Assembly: GCA_052387675.1 (NCBI GenBank)
Contig: JBQTIY010000007.1
Location: 186,001 to 250,000 of the forward strand
Direction: 5' to 3'
DNA from: JBQTIY01 sp052387675
GTDB lineage: Bacteria; Planctomycetota; B15-G4
Length of the DNA stretch: 64,000 bases
The notes below the pieces were generated by a model. It did not search any database. It saw only the letters and a program-made list of their open reading frames with translations, and was not told the origin of the DNA. The position numbers were made by a program, and so were the translations under genes. How positions within the stretch are numbered: position 1 is the stretch's first letter; every line of letters starts with the position of its first letter. This document shows, in pieces, positions 55,930 through 64,000 of the stretch.

Positions 55930-57030
55930 CTACGGCGACGCTGCCGGGGCCGCCGTCAACGCCTGCCGCAACGCGCGCCGTACGAAGACCGGCACCATCT
56001 CGCGACGCCAGGCGGCATCGCCATCGATGTTCGTGAGCGGGTGGCACTGCTTGTGCGCTGCGGCGGCGAGCTCGGCCCAGAGTTCTTCGCCGGGCGCGCG
56101 GCCCTCGGCCAAGGCACCGACATCGCGCAGTGCCTGCGGCACGGCGGCCAGAGCCGTGACCACGATGCGCAAGTCGTGCACGACGGCCTCGCCCGACGCG
56201 GCGGCCATTCCGTCGCCGCCGCCGAGTGTGAACGCCACGGCAACACCCAAGCGCGGGAAGTCGATGCTGTCGCGCGGGCGCAGCTTGACGTAGGCGCTGC
56301 GCGTGCGCGGCGCCGGCGGCGGCACGAGCACGGCGACGAGCAGCTCGTCGGGCTGCAGCACCTTGTTGTGGATGCCGTCCTTCACGAAGAACTCCGCCAG
56401 CGGTAGTTCGCGCTCGCCGCGCGCGGCCGAGGCGATGAGCAGCCGCGCGCCGAAGGCCAGCAGCGGCGGCGCGGTGTCGTTGCTGGCCGCCGCCACGCAG
56501 CGCTTGCCGCCTTTGACCACGTGGCAGGCCTCGCCATCCTTCTTGAGGCAGTAGCCCAGCGCGCTGCGCCAGAAATGCGTCTGGTTGATGTAGACGCAGC
56601 GCGTGTTGAGGCAGACATTGCCGCCCAGCGTGCCCATGCGCCGGTGATGCGGGCCGGCCACGAGTCCGGCGGCCTGCGCCAAGGCGGAATAGCGCGAGCG
56701 CACCAGCGGATGCCGCGCGATCTCCTCCAGTGTGGTCATCGCACCGAAGCGCAGCGTGCCGGCGATCGGCTTGCCCGCGCTCGGCGCGGCAGCCGGCGCG
56801 TTGACGCGGCCAGCCGCGAGATCGGCATGCACTTCCCTAATACCGCGCAACGCTTCGACGCCGCGCAGCGAAACAACGACCTCGGCCTCTTCAATGCCAT
56901 GCTTGAGATTGGGCAAGAGGTCGGTGCCACCGGCAATCAGGCGCGCGCGGCCGGGGCGCTCCGCGAGCGCCGCGAGCACGCCGTCGACCGAATCGGGAGC
57001 GGTGTAGGCGAAGGCGGGGAGGCGCAGCAT
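55930..57030 (-). CDS. 4-Hydroxybenzoyl-CoA-reductase-type FAD/[4Fe-4S] subunit (orphan)
   Basis: A 366-residue FAD-binding subunit of the xanthine-oxidase family (CoxM/HcrB-like). The FAD motifs are RLIAGGTDLLPNLK and RRMGTLGGNVCLNTR. Cys145, 161, 169 and 178 have spacings 16-8-9, the same as the four ligands of the extra [4Fe-4S] cluster in HcrB of 4-hydroxybenzoyl-CoA reductase, which channels low-potential electrons. Ordinary FAD subunits lack this insert. No molybdopterin or [2Fe-2S] subunit is next to it. A TACGCT box lies 7 bp before ATG 57028-57030 with no ribosome site. Confidence 0.85.
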   Translation of the reverse strand: MLRLPAFAYTAPDSVDGVLAALAERPGRARLIAGGTDLLPNLKHGIEEAEVVVSLRGVEALRGIREVHADLAAGRVNAPAAAPSAGKPIAGTLRFGAMTTLEEIARHPLVRSRYSALAQAAGLVAGPHHRRMGTLGGNVCLNTRCVYINQTHFWRSALGYCLKKDGEACHVVKGGKRCVAAASNDTAPPLLAFGARLLIASAARGERELPLAEFFVKDGIHNKVLQPDELLVAVLVPPPAPRTRSAYVKLRPRDSIDFPRLGVAVAFTLGGGDGMAAASGEAVVHDLRIVVTALAAVPQALRDVGALAEGRAPGEELWAELAAAAHKQCHPLTNIDGDAAWRREMVPVFVRRALRQALTAAPAASP

Positions 57031-57037
57031 GGCCGCC

Positions 57038-57043
57038 AGCGTA
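57038..57043 (-). promoter_or_regulatory. Candidate -10 box (TACGCT) for leaderless mRNA
   Basis: TACGCT on the minus strand, 7 bp before the ATG of the FAD-subunit gene. Same spacing as at trxB and at the divergent gene 57118. Confidence 0.38.
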
Positions 57044-57104
57044 ACGCTCGGCGCCCCCCGCCGTCAGCGCCTGCGGCTGGTTCGTGCTGAACACCTGCTC
57101 ATGC

Positions 57105-57110
57105 TAGCTT
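57105..57110 (+). promoter_or_regulatory. Candidate -10 box (TAGCTT) for leaderless mRNA
   Basis: TAGCTT lies 7 bp before ATG 57118. The seven bases between include AGGAG, which touches the ATG, so a TTG six bases further on is an alternative start with ordinary spacing. Confidence 0.35.
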
Positions 57111-57117
57111 TCAGGAG

Positions 57118-57693
57118 ATGTCCTTGAGCCCCGCCGAGATTGTGCGCCTCGTCTCCGAGCTGACCTGCCGGGATCAGCGGGCTGCCAGCGATTTCCGTGG
57201 GGAGTTCAGGGTGAGCGAACCCACTGCCCTGGAGCGCGCACTCTTGGAGGCGGCTGCCGTGCTGCAGTCGGTTGGAGCACCGTACGCTCTGATCGGCGGT
57301 TTCGCCGTTGCGGTGCACACGCGTTACGCGCGCGCCACCACCGACGTGGACTTCGCTGTCCGGTCCGATCTCGATCGCGACGGGCTGGCCGGGACTCTCG
57401 TGAGCGCCGGCTTCGCCTTCCGAGGCCGCTTCGAACACAGTCTGAACTTTCTCCATGCCAGTGGAGCGCCGGTGCAGCTTGCCTTCGACCCTGGATTCGA
57501 CGAGGTGATCGACCGGGCAGAGCACTTTCCATTGGCCGGAAAGGAAGTGCGTATCGCGCGCCGCGAAGACTTGATCGCGCTCAAGGAACGCTCGGCGGCC
57601 GACCCGCGTCGGCGCAAGAGCAAGGCGCTGCAAGACCGCGCGGATGTGGAGCGACTGCGCGGTGACGTACCCGACCAAGACGAAGGCTGGTAG
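57118..57693 (+). CDS. AbiEii/MNT-type nucleotidyltransferase domain protein
   Basis: A 191-residue protein with the polymerase-beta-like nucleotidyltransferase core: YALIGGFAVAVHTRYARATTDVDFAV supplies the GG and D-x-D metal site, and REDLIALKERSAADPRRRKSKALQDRADVERL is the typical distal helix (K...R.KD..D). Such stand-alone domains occur as toxins (AbiEii) and as tRNA or protein AMPylating enzymes. No antitoxin gene is adjacent, so a toxin role is unsupported. ATG 57118 or TTG 57124 may be the start. Confidence 0.8.
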   Translation: MSLSPAEIVRLVSELTCRDQRAASDFRGEFRVSEPTALERALLEAAAVLQSVGAPYALIGGFAVAVHTRYARATTDVDFAVRSDLDRDGLAGTLVSAGFAFRGRFEHSLNFLHASGAPVQLAFDPGFDEVIDRAEHFPLAGKEVRIARREDLIALKERSAADPRRRKSKALQDRADVERLRGDVPDQDEGW

Positions 57694-57707
57694 CGCCTCG
57701 CCGCGGC

Positions 57708-60239
57708 TCAGGGCACTTGCGAGCGCAGCGCGTTGCTGAAGGCGATGTCGACGGGCGCGCCGAGGTCATGCACCAGGTACTGCCAGTGCAGGGCCAAGCC
57801 GGAGAGTCCCGCGGGCCACGCTGTCCAGCCACCCAGGATCGCGCCATTGGCATCGGTGCCCAGCAGCAGCGAGACCGCAATCGGCGCTGGGACAAAGGTG
57901 CCACCCTTGAACGCCATCGGCGTCGAGCCAATCGAAAGACAGAGCAGTGCGGGCGCCGACGGCGCGGCCTCGGTCAGGTGCAGGCTGCCGGCGCTGCCCG
58001 TCTCAAGCGTGCCCGTGCCGACGAGTCGAGGCAGGCCCAGTGCGCCCGCCAAGCCCGAGCCGAAGTTCGTCCAGGGTCCGGACTGATTGAGCAAAATGCC
58101 CACGCTTTCGTCGAGATTCACGGTGGCGAGGTCCGGCCAGCCATTGCTGTCGAAGTCCCCAAGGGCCATGGCATTCGGCATGCCAGAGACCCAGTAGCGG
58201 CCGTTGCGCAGAAAGCTGCCGTCACCTTGACCCTGCAGGAGCACGACCGAGTTCAGGGCATTGCTGCACGTGGCCACGTCCAGCCGATCATCACCGTCAA
58301 AGTCAGTCACGACCAGATCGGTGGGCCGATCCAGCACGCCCACAACCGCACCGGGAATGAAACTGCCGTTGCCCGCGCCCAACAGGACACTCACGGTCTT
58401 GTCGAACCAGTTGCCGACGGCGAGGTCTTGGTCCCCGTCACCATCGAAGTCCCCCACGCCAATCGAGCGCGGCTGATTGCCGACAGACGCCGTCCAGGCC
58501 AGGGTGAACGCGCCCGCACCGTCACCGCGCAGAATGGTGACCGAGTCGGAGAGTTCATTGGCGACGGCGAGGTCCTCGGCGCCATCAGCGTCGAAATCGC
58601 CGAGAGCGAGCGCCACCGGACTCAGGCTGCCGACGACCGGATAGAGGGCCATGGCGCCAAAGCTGCCGTCGCCGACAGCCAGGCGCACGCCGACGGCATG
58701 CACGCTCTCCAGGGCGAGGGCGAGATCTGCCGCGCCATCGTCATCAAGATCGGCCGACACGATGTCGCGCGGCCCTGAACTCGCGTTGTAGACCGGACCC
58801 ACGACGAAGCCCGCTTGGCCGTCGCCCAGCCGAATGTTCACGGTGTCGGCCCCTACCTCCAGGCTGGCGATGTCACTGTCGCCATCGCCGTCGAAGTCGC
58901 CGACGGCCAGTGTGAGTGGCTGATCTCCAACCGCCACCGCAGGGCCGTCGAGAAAGCCACCATCTCCCTGACCTAGCCACAGATGAACTTGATCCGCTTC
59001 GTTCAGCGAGACCGCGAGATCCTGGTGGCCATCTTGGTCGAAGTCCGCCACGGCGAGACTGCGCGGATCGAAGGCCTCATCGAGCAGGCCGACCTGCGCG
59101 AAAGACGCTGCGCCGCGGCCGATGAGCACGGCCACGACGCCCACGTTGCTCGACGAGCAGGCCACATCGGCGCGCCCGTCGCCGTCGAAATCGCCCGCGG
59201 CAAGACTCTTGGATAGCAAGAGGTCCGGGCCGACGCGCACGGTGCCGAGGGTCGCGAAACTTCCGTCGCCCAGGCCGAGCCGCACGGTCACTTCGCCGGT
59301 GAAGGCCAGCCCCGTCACCACGTCGAGCAGGCCGTCGGCGTCGAGGTCGACAATGACCAGGCCGCCGCTCGAGCCGCCGCTGAGCACGAGCGGAGCGGCG
59401 AAGCTGCCATCGCCCAAACCAAGCTGCACGTGGACGACACTGCCCCCGCCGAGGGCCAGATCGAGCAGCCCGTCAGCGTTCACATCGGCAAGTTCGCAGG
59501 CGATCGGGCTGGTGAACGCGGAGCTCGTGAGCGCGGCTGCGAAGTGGCCATTCCCCAGCCCGAGCAGCACGCTCTTGGTGTGGCCGTTCGAGTTGGCCAC
59601 CACGACGTCGTGGAAGCCGTCGCCATTCAGATCGCCGACTGCGCACGCCGTGGGATGAGCGCCCACCGCCTGCGTGCCGGCCTCCACAAAGCTTCCGTCT
59701 CCCTGTCCGAGGTAGGCGGTGACGCCACCGGGTACTGTGAGGTTGAAGGTCGTGTGGGTCACGACCAAATCGGGATCACCATCGAGATTGAGGTCGGCGA
59801 CGCGCACGGAGAGTGGCTTCTGCGCTGACGGCACCGGCGGCGCCGCGCCGAAGGTGCCGCCGGCTTGGCCGAGCAAGATGCTCAGGCCGAAGACCGTGGA
59901 GTTCGCTGTGACGAGATCGGCTCGACCGTCCCCGTTGAAGTCTCCGGTGGCGATCGAAACCGGACCCGAGGGGCTGGAGTAAACCGCGCCCGGGTCAAAG
60001 TTTCCGTCACCGAGGCCCTTGAGGATCTGAATCGTGTTCGCGATCGGTGCGGCGCAGGCGAGGTCCAGCTTGCCGTCCACATCGAAGTGCCCCGCTACGA
60101 TGGCCCCCGACTGGCCTTGCACTGGAATGACGAGGCCGGGAAAGAGCGGCGGCCCCGACTGAGCGAGGGCCGGGGCCGCGAGGCCTGCGAGGGTCGCGAG
60201 ACTTGCGAGGAGAAACCAACTCAAACCGCGCCGGACCAT
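57708..60239 (-). CDS. Large secreted FG-GAP/VCBS repeat protein with shared C-terminal domain
   Basis: An 843-residue protein with signal peptide (SWFLLASLATLAGLAAPALAQ). About 16 FG-GAP-type repeats of ~45 residues follow, each with a calcium loop D-x-(D/N)-G-D-G and a LLG.GDG.F turn, for example VATGDFNGDGRADLV-type units, predicting a beta-propeller or two. The last ~120 residues are the domain common to the neighbours: PWTNFGSGLAGALGLPRLVG, FKGGTFVPAPIAVSLLL, GLSGLALHWQYLVHD and the end FSNALRSQVP. Function probably adhesion or surface display. GAGGG precedes ATG 60237-60239. Confidence 0.85.
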   Translation of the reverse strand: MVRRGLSWFLLASLATLAGLAAPALAQSGPPLFPGLVIPVQGQSGAIVAGHFDVDGKLDLACAAPIANTIQILKGLGDGNFDPGAVYSSPSGPVSIATGDFNGDGRADLVTANSTVFGLSILLGQAGGTFGAAPPVPSAQKPLSVRVADLNLDGDPDLVVTHTTFNLTVPGGVTAYLGQGDGSFVEAGTQAVGAHPTACAVGDLNGDGFHDVVVANSNGHTKSVLLGLGNGHFAAALTSSAFTSPIACELADVNADGLLDLALGGGSVVHVQLGLGDGSFAAPLVLSGGSSGGLVIVDLDADGLLDVVTGLAFTGEVTVRLGLGDGSFATLGTVRVGPDLLLSKSLAAGDFDGDGRADVACSSSNVGVVAVLIGRGAASFAQVGLLDEAFDPRSLAVADFDQDGHQDLAVSLNEADQVHLWLGQGDGGFLDGPAVAVGDQPLTLAVGDFDGDGDSDIASLEVGADTVNIRLGDGQAGFVVGPVYNASSGPRDIVSADLDDDGAADLALALESVHAVGVRLAVGDGSFGAMALYPVVGSLSPVALALGDFDADGAEDLAVANELSDSVTILRGDGAGAFTLAWTASVGNQPRSIGVGDFDGDGDQDLAVGNWFDKTVSVLLGAGNGSFIPGAVVGVLDRPTDLVVTDFDGDDRLDVATCSNALNSVVLLQGQGDGSFLRNGRYWVSGMPNAMALGDFDSNGWPDLATVNLDESVGILLNQSGPWTNFGSGLAGALGLPRLVGTGTLETGSAGSLHLTEAAPSAPALLCLSIGSTPMAFKGGTFVPAPIAVSLLLGTDANGAILGGWTAWPAGLSGLALHWQYLVHDLGAPVDIAFSNALRSQVP

Positions 60240-60319
60240 GGAGCAGACCCTCGGGAGAGCTGAGCTGCAGGGACGGCCGTAGTGTCGGGCGGCTGCTTCC
60301 GATCGTCAAGCCGCCGGCG

Positions 60320-61795
60320 TCAGGGGACGTCGGCGCGCACCGCGTTGCTCAGCGCGACACCGCAGGGCGCCAGGCCGTCCTGGATGGCGTACTGCCAGTA
60401 GATCGAGAGCCCCGAGAGGCCCGCGGGCCAGTCGCCCCAGCCGCCGGCGAGCGTGCCGGAGGGATTCGTGAACAGCAGCAGGCTGGTGAAGATCGGCACC
60501 GGCACCAACGTGCCGCACTTGAAGGGCACCGGCGTGCTGGCGATGGACAACGCAAGCAGGCTCAGCGCGGAGGGCGCGGCATCGGTCAGGCTTAGCCAGC
60601 CAATGCTGCCGGCGAGCAAGGAGCCGGTACCCGCCAACGACGGAGTGCCAAAGCTCCCGCCGAGCCCTGAGCCAAGCTGCGTCCAGGCGCCGGGCGTGTT
60701 GGCGAGTACCGCGAGGCTGTCCACGGTCGGATTGGCGACGACAGCATCAGGGCGTCCGTCGGCATTGAAGTCGCCCACCGCCACCGCGTAGGGATTGTTG
60801 CCGCCCCAGAAGCCGCCCCAGTTGCTGAAACCGCCGTCGCCGCGACCGAGCAGCATGGTGGCCGTGTTCGGACCGTTGTCGGCGGTGAGCAGGTCCAGCA
60901 CTCCATCGCCGTTGAAGTCGCTGGCTGCAATCGCCTGGCATCCGGCGGCCGTCGTGAGCGTTGAACTCACGACAAAACTGCCATCGCCGGCGCCGTGCAG
61001 CACGGTCACACTCCCGCTGCCGGCATTGGCCACGGCAAGATCCGCGTCGCCGTCACTGTCCCAGTCGCCGGTGCAAACACCCCAGGGGGTTGTGCCCACC
61101 GCCACCGGCAAGCCGGCCGACAAGAACGTGCCATCGCCAACGCCGAGCAGCACGCTCAGGTTGTGCGAACCGCCATTGACCACGGCCAAGTCCTGATTGC
61201 CGTCGCCATCCCAGTCGCCGACAGCGACGCCCCGCGGCGTGGAGCCCACGAAAGGCCCGGCGGCAGCTAGAAAATTGCCGTCCCCGGAGCCCAGCAGAGC
61301 CGAGATCGTGCCCTGTCCTTCGTTGGTCGTCACGAGATCGAACTCGCCATCGCCGTTGAAGTCGGCGAGCGCGAGCGCCGACGGGTTCCAGCCGGTGAAG
61401 GCGCTGGCAAAGATGCTGAACGCACCGGTGCCGTTGCCCTTGAGCACCGTCACCGTGCTCGTGGGGAAGTTGCTCACGGCCACATCGATGAAGCCGTCGC
61501 CGTCGAAATCCGCCGAGACAATGCCGAGCGGCTGCGGGTTCGCAAAGTCCCAGTTGAGCGCCGTGAAGCTGCCGTCGCCGACGCCCAGCAGCGTGCTCAC
61601 CACCGAACCCACGTAAGCGGCGGCGACGATGTCGAGCGTGCCGTTGCCGTCCACGTCGGCCACTGTCACGGCCGAGGGATTCGACCCGGCGCCATAGGTG
61701 GTCCAGTTGAGCACCGGATCGCTCGGCGCGGCGATCGGCGCGGCCGTCAGCAGACTGAGAGTCAGGGCAGAGAGTGACCAAGTTCGCATTGACAT
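60320..61795 (-). CDS. Secreted FG-GAP repeat protein with shared C-terminal domain
   Basis: A 491-residue protein with signal peptide (MSMRTWSLSALTLSLLTAAP). About seven FG-GAP repeats (for example VADVDGNGTLDIVAAAY, ADFNGDGEFDLVTTNE, GDWDGDGNQDLAVVNGG) precede the same C-terminal domain as the proteins at 54.3 and 57.7 kb, ending LSNAVRADVP. It lies 80 bp downstream of the larger FG-GAP gene in the opposite order of size, as tandem relatives. ATG 61793-61795 (GGGAAA ahead) is preferred; the frame stays open upstream but only antisense to the helicase gene. Confidence 0.85.
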   Translation of the reverse strand: MSMRTWSLSALTLSLLTAAPIAAPSDPVLNWTTYGAGSNPSAVTVADVDGNGTLDIVAAAYVGSVVSTLLGVGDGSFTALNWDFANPQPLGIVSADFDGDGFIDVAVSNFPTSTVTVLKGNGTGAFSIFASAFTGWNPSALALADFNGDGEFDLVTTNEGQGTISALLGSGDGNFLAAAGPFVGSTPRGVAVGDWDGDGNQDLAVVNGGSHNLSVLLGVGDGTFLSAGLPVAVGTTPWGVCTGDWDSDGDADLAVANAGSGSVTVLHGAGDGSFVVSSTLTTAAGCQAIAASDFNGDGVLDLLTADNGPNTATMLLGRGDGGFSNWGGFWGGNNPYAVAVGDFNADGRPDAVVANPTVDSLAVLANTPGAWTQLGSGLGGSFGTPSLAGTGSLLAGSIGWLSLTDAAPSALSLLALSIASTPVPFKCGTLVPVPIFTSLLLFTNPSGTLAGGWGDWPAGLSGLSIYWQYAIQDGLAPCGVALSNAVRADVP

Positions 61796-61945
61796 GGCGG
61801 CTTTCCCAATGTGCACGCTCGCCCGCGAGCGCCACAGACTTGGAGTGAGGGCCCGCAGGCTACTCCGAGGCCGAAAAACCGACAAGCGACGCTGGCCCGC
61901 GGGTTCTCCCTTGCCCCGCAGGCGCCGGGGCGCAGACAATCCCGT

Positions 61946-63772
61946 ATGCCCAAAGCCCACGAAACTGCCACGAGCGCGGACTCGGCCCTGGCGCCGAACT
62001 CCGGTTTTACCGGCTTGGGGCTCTCCGACTCCCTGCTCGCAGCCCTGCGCGGACTGGGCTACGAGGAGCCCACCGCCGTGCAGCGCGAGACCATCCCGCT
62101 GATGCTGGCAGGCGGCGATCTCTTGGTGCAGGCCGCTACCGGCACGGGCAAGACCGCGGCCTTCGCGCTGCCGATCGTGCAGCGGCTCGCTGGCGCTTCC
62201 AAGCCGGTCGGCAAGGGCGCGGCGGCCACACGCGCGCTGGTGCTGGTGCCCACGCGCGAACTCGCCATCCAGGTGGCCGAGGCTCTGCACCGCTACGCGC
62301 GCGACTCGGGCCTGCACGTCGTGCCCGTTTACGGCGGCGCGCCGATGTTCCAGCAGATGCGTGCGCTCTCGCGCGGCGCCGACATCGTGGTGGCGACGCC
62401 CGGCCGCGCGCTCGACCATCTGCGCCGCGAAACGCTCTCGCTCGCCGAGGTCCAGATCTTCGTGCTCGACGAAGCCGACGAGATGCTGGACATGGGCTTC
62501 GCCGAAGAGCTCGAACTCATCCTGAAGGCCACGCCAGAGACGCGCCAGACCACGCTCTTCTCCGCCACGATCCCGGTCCGCATCGAGACCATCGCCAAGA
62601 AGCACATGCGCGCGGCGCGGCGCGTGACCATCGAGCGCGAGAAGACCTCCGCCGGCAAGCTGCCGCGCGTGCGCCAGGTGGCCTATCTGGTGCGCCGGGC
62701 CCAGAAGCCCGACGTGCTCGGCCGTGTGCTCGATCTGGAGCGGCCAGACTCGGCCTTGGTCTTCTGCCGCACGCGCGTGGAAGTCGACACCCTCGTCGAG
62801 AGCCTCAATGCGCGCGGTTATCGCGCCGAGGCGCTGCATGGCGGCTTGGCCCAGCGCCAGCGCGACGCCGTCATGGCCCGCTTCCGCGCCGCCAAGGCCG
62901 ACCTGCTGGTGGCCACCGACGTCGCCGCGCGCGGCCTGGACATCAAACAGCTCTCGCACGTGGTGAACTACGACCTGCCCGCCTCGTCGGAGGCCTATGT
63001 GCACCGCATCGGGCGCACCGGACGCGCCGGGCGCGAGGGCACGGCCATCACGCTCGTCGAGCCGCGTGAGCACCGGCATTTGCGCTTCATCGAGCAGCAC
63101 ACGCGCCAGCGCATCGAGGTCTCGCCGATCCCGAGCGTGGCCGACTTGCGCGCGCGGCGACTGGCGGTCACGCGCGACGCGCTGCGCGAGCGGCTCGTGG
63201 CCGGCGAACTGGATGAAGTGCGCAGCGTGGTCACCTCGCTGGCCGAGGAGTTTGAGCTGCTCGACGTGGCCGCCGCGGCCGTGCAGCTCGCGCACGCTGC
63301 GTCCGGCGGCGATCGCGAGGACGAGGAGCTCGAGATACCGAACGAGCCGATCCCGGCACCGTATCAGGAGCGGGGACCGCGCGGCGCGGGTGGTCCACGC
63401 GGAGCCAGTGGCCCGCGTGGTGCGGGCGGGCCGCGTGGAGCAGGTGGTCCGGGTGGGCCGCGCAACGCTGGCGGACCGCGCAGTGCCGGCGGACCGCGAG
63501 CGAGTGCCGACGGCGAGGGCGAGCCCGGTGGTCCCTCAGTGCGCCTGCAAATCGACGCCGGCAGCGAGGCCGGCATCCGCCCGGGCGACCTGGTGGGCGC
63601 GATCGTCAACGAATCCGGCGTCTCGCCACGCGAGCTGGGCGCGATCACCATCCGCGTGCGCTACTCAGTGATTGCCGTGCCGGAGGCCCGAGCCGACGAC
63701 ATCATCACGGCGCTTGAGCGCACCAAGCTGCGCGGCAAAAAAGTGCGCGTGCGCCGGCACCGCGACGGCTGA
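61946..63772 (+). CDS. DEAD-box ATP-dependent RNA helicase (CsdA/DbpA-like)
   Basis: A 608-residue helicase. Q-motif and Walker A (AATGTGKTAAFALP, 63-76), PTRELAIQ, VLDEADEMLDMGF, FSATIP, VFCRTRVEV, ATDVAARGLDI and HRIGRTGRAGREG all appear in order. Residues ~472-530 are a low-complexity run of GPRGAGG-type units (RGG-like, RNA-binding). The last ~75 residues form a DbpA/CsdA-type RNA-binding domain (LQIDAGSEAGIRPGDLVGAI). Likely role: ribosome assembly, mRNA decay or cold adaptation. ATG 61946 starts the conserved domain. Confidence 0.95.
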   Translation: MPKAHETATSADSALAPNSGFTGLGLSDSLLAALRGLGYEEPTAVQRETIPLMLAGGDLLVQAATGTGKTAAFALPIVQRLAGASKPVGKGAAATRALVLVPTRELAIQVAEALHRYARDSGLHVVPVYGGAPMFQQMRALSRGADIVVATPGRALDHLRRETLSLAEVQIFVLDEADEMLDMGFAEELELILKATPETRQTTLFSATIPVRIETIAKKHMRAARRVTIEREKTSAGKLPRVRQVAYLVRRAQKPDVLGRVLDLERPDSALVFCRTRVEVDTLVESLNARGYRAEALHGGLAQRQRDAVMARFRAAKADLLVATDVAARGLDIKQLSHVVNYDLPASSEAYVHRIGRTGRAGREGTAITLVEPREHRHLRFIEQHTRQRIEVSPIPSVADLRARRLAVTRDALRERLVAGELDEVRSVVTSLAEEFELLDVAAAAVQLAHAASGGDREDEELEIPNEPIPAPYQERGPRGAGGPRGASGPRGAGGPRGAGGPGGPRNAGGPRSAGGPRASADGEGEPGGPSVRLQIDAGSEAGIRPGDLVGAIVNESGVSPRELGAITIRVRYSVIAVPEARADDIITALERTKLRGKKVRVRRHRDG

Positions 63773-63780
63773 GTCCTTCG

Positions 63781-64000
63781 GTGCGCATCGAGCTGGCCCG
63801 CCCGGAGACGCGCGCCGCCGTGGACTGCCCGCACTTCGGGCGCTGCGGCGGCTGTTCGCTGCTCGACCGCTCCTACGACGATGAGCTGCGCGGCAAGCTG
63901 GCCGCCTTCACGGCGCAGGTGCGCTGCCAACCGCGGCTGGCCCGCGCCGAGATCCTGCCGGTGCTCGGCGCCGCCCGGCCGCTCTATTACCGCAACTCGC
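63781..64000 (+). CDS. TrmA/RlmD-type RNA (uracil-5-)-methyltransferase, 5' part
   Basis: Begins at GTG 63781, 8 bp after the helicase stop, and leaves the window after 73 codons. The fragment holds the cluster-binding motif CPHFGRCGGCSLLDRSYDDEL (Cys-x5-Cys-x2-Cys) that precedes the methyltransferase domain in the RlmD/TrmA class, and PLYYRNS, which starts the next conserved block. It would methylate U in 23S rRNA or tRNA with SAM. Probably co-transcribed with the RNA helicase. Confidence 0.85.
   Translation, partial: MRIELARPETRAAVDCPHFGRCGGCSLLDRSYDDELRGKLAAFTAQVRCQPRLARAEILPVLGAARPLYYRNS

Noticed and set aside
57118..57693. AbiE-type toxin-antitoxin system
   Set aside because: Only the nucleotidyltransferase is present; neither flank encodes an AbiEi-like antitoxin.
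61796..63295. 500-codon N-terminal extension of the smaller FG-GAP protein
   Set aside because: The extension is antisense to the DEAD-box helicase; the signal peptide begins at 61795.

Overview
The window is one continuous, densely coded, high-GC bacterial chromosome segment with about 55 protein genes. I saw no rRNA or tRNA gene, insertion sequence, phage gene or CRISPR array. The best guess for the host is a member of the Planctomycetota. This is an inference from large secreted FG-GAP and HAF repeat proteins that share a C-terminal domain, a lipoprotein sulfatase-like enzyme, a di-haem peroxidase with an extra C-terminal domain, and many short lipoproteins. Composition is uniformly GC-rich except for an AT-rich stretch of about 150 bp near 19.84-19.98 kb.

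Layout. 1-1.1 kb: a B12-binding radical SAM gene cut by the window edge, preceded by a SelW-like selenoprotein gene with an in-frame UGA. 1.3-1.8 kb: a DUF4160/DUF2442 pair. 2-8.9 kb: ligA, a YfhO-like membrane protein, a polysaccharide deacetylase and a UDP-galactopyranose-mutase-like flavoprotein, joined by start/stop overlaps. 8.9-12.8 kb: queA, a zinc-finger protein and an M3 peptidase. 12.9-18 kb: pdxS-pdxT-nth, convergent apaG, then a Lon-domain protein and a sulfatase-like lipoprotein. 18-20 kb: a di-haem cytochrome peroxidase ending at a strong hairpin terminator. 20-23.7 kb: a SEC-C protein and hutHU (histidine to urocanate to imidazolonepropionate). 23.8-26.2 kb: a secreted HExxH protein with calcium-binding-type repeats. 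26.2-28.4 kb: a lipoprotein, a small bacterial histone-fold protein and a DUF6687 protein. 28.3-31.9 kb: xseAB, trxB and a GNAT acetyltransferase.

32-37.6 kb holds an acyl-transfer module: an SGNH hydrolase with a small membrane protein, convergent with an acyl-AMP ligase, a carrier protein and an MBOAT acyltransferase. 37.7-43.2 kb: an ABC transporter whose permease is fused to a CPBP protease, and a transketolase. 43.3-47.1 kb: a CvpA-like membrane protein, a Cys-rich lipoprotein and a carbamoyltransferase flanked by two small membrane proteins. 47.2-52.5 kb: the imuA-imuB-dnaE2 mutagenesis cassette. 52.6-54.1 kb: a two-gene conserved unknown module and a secreted protein. 54.3-61.8 kb: three large secreted repeat proteins, an orphan 4-hydroxybenzoyl-CoA-reductase-type FAD subunit and a nucleotidyltransferase. 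61.9-64 kb: a DEAD-box RNA helicase and the start of a TrmA/RlmD-type methyltransferase.

The points most worth a second look are the selenoprotein with its hairpin, the histone-fold protein with three 17-bp repeats upstream, the C-terminal domain shared by several secreted proteins, the acyl-transfer and carbamoyl-transfer modules with tiny membrane partners, and TANNNT boxes 6-7 bp before start codons, which suggest leaderless transcription. All functions are read from sequence alone. No database search was run.
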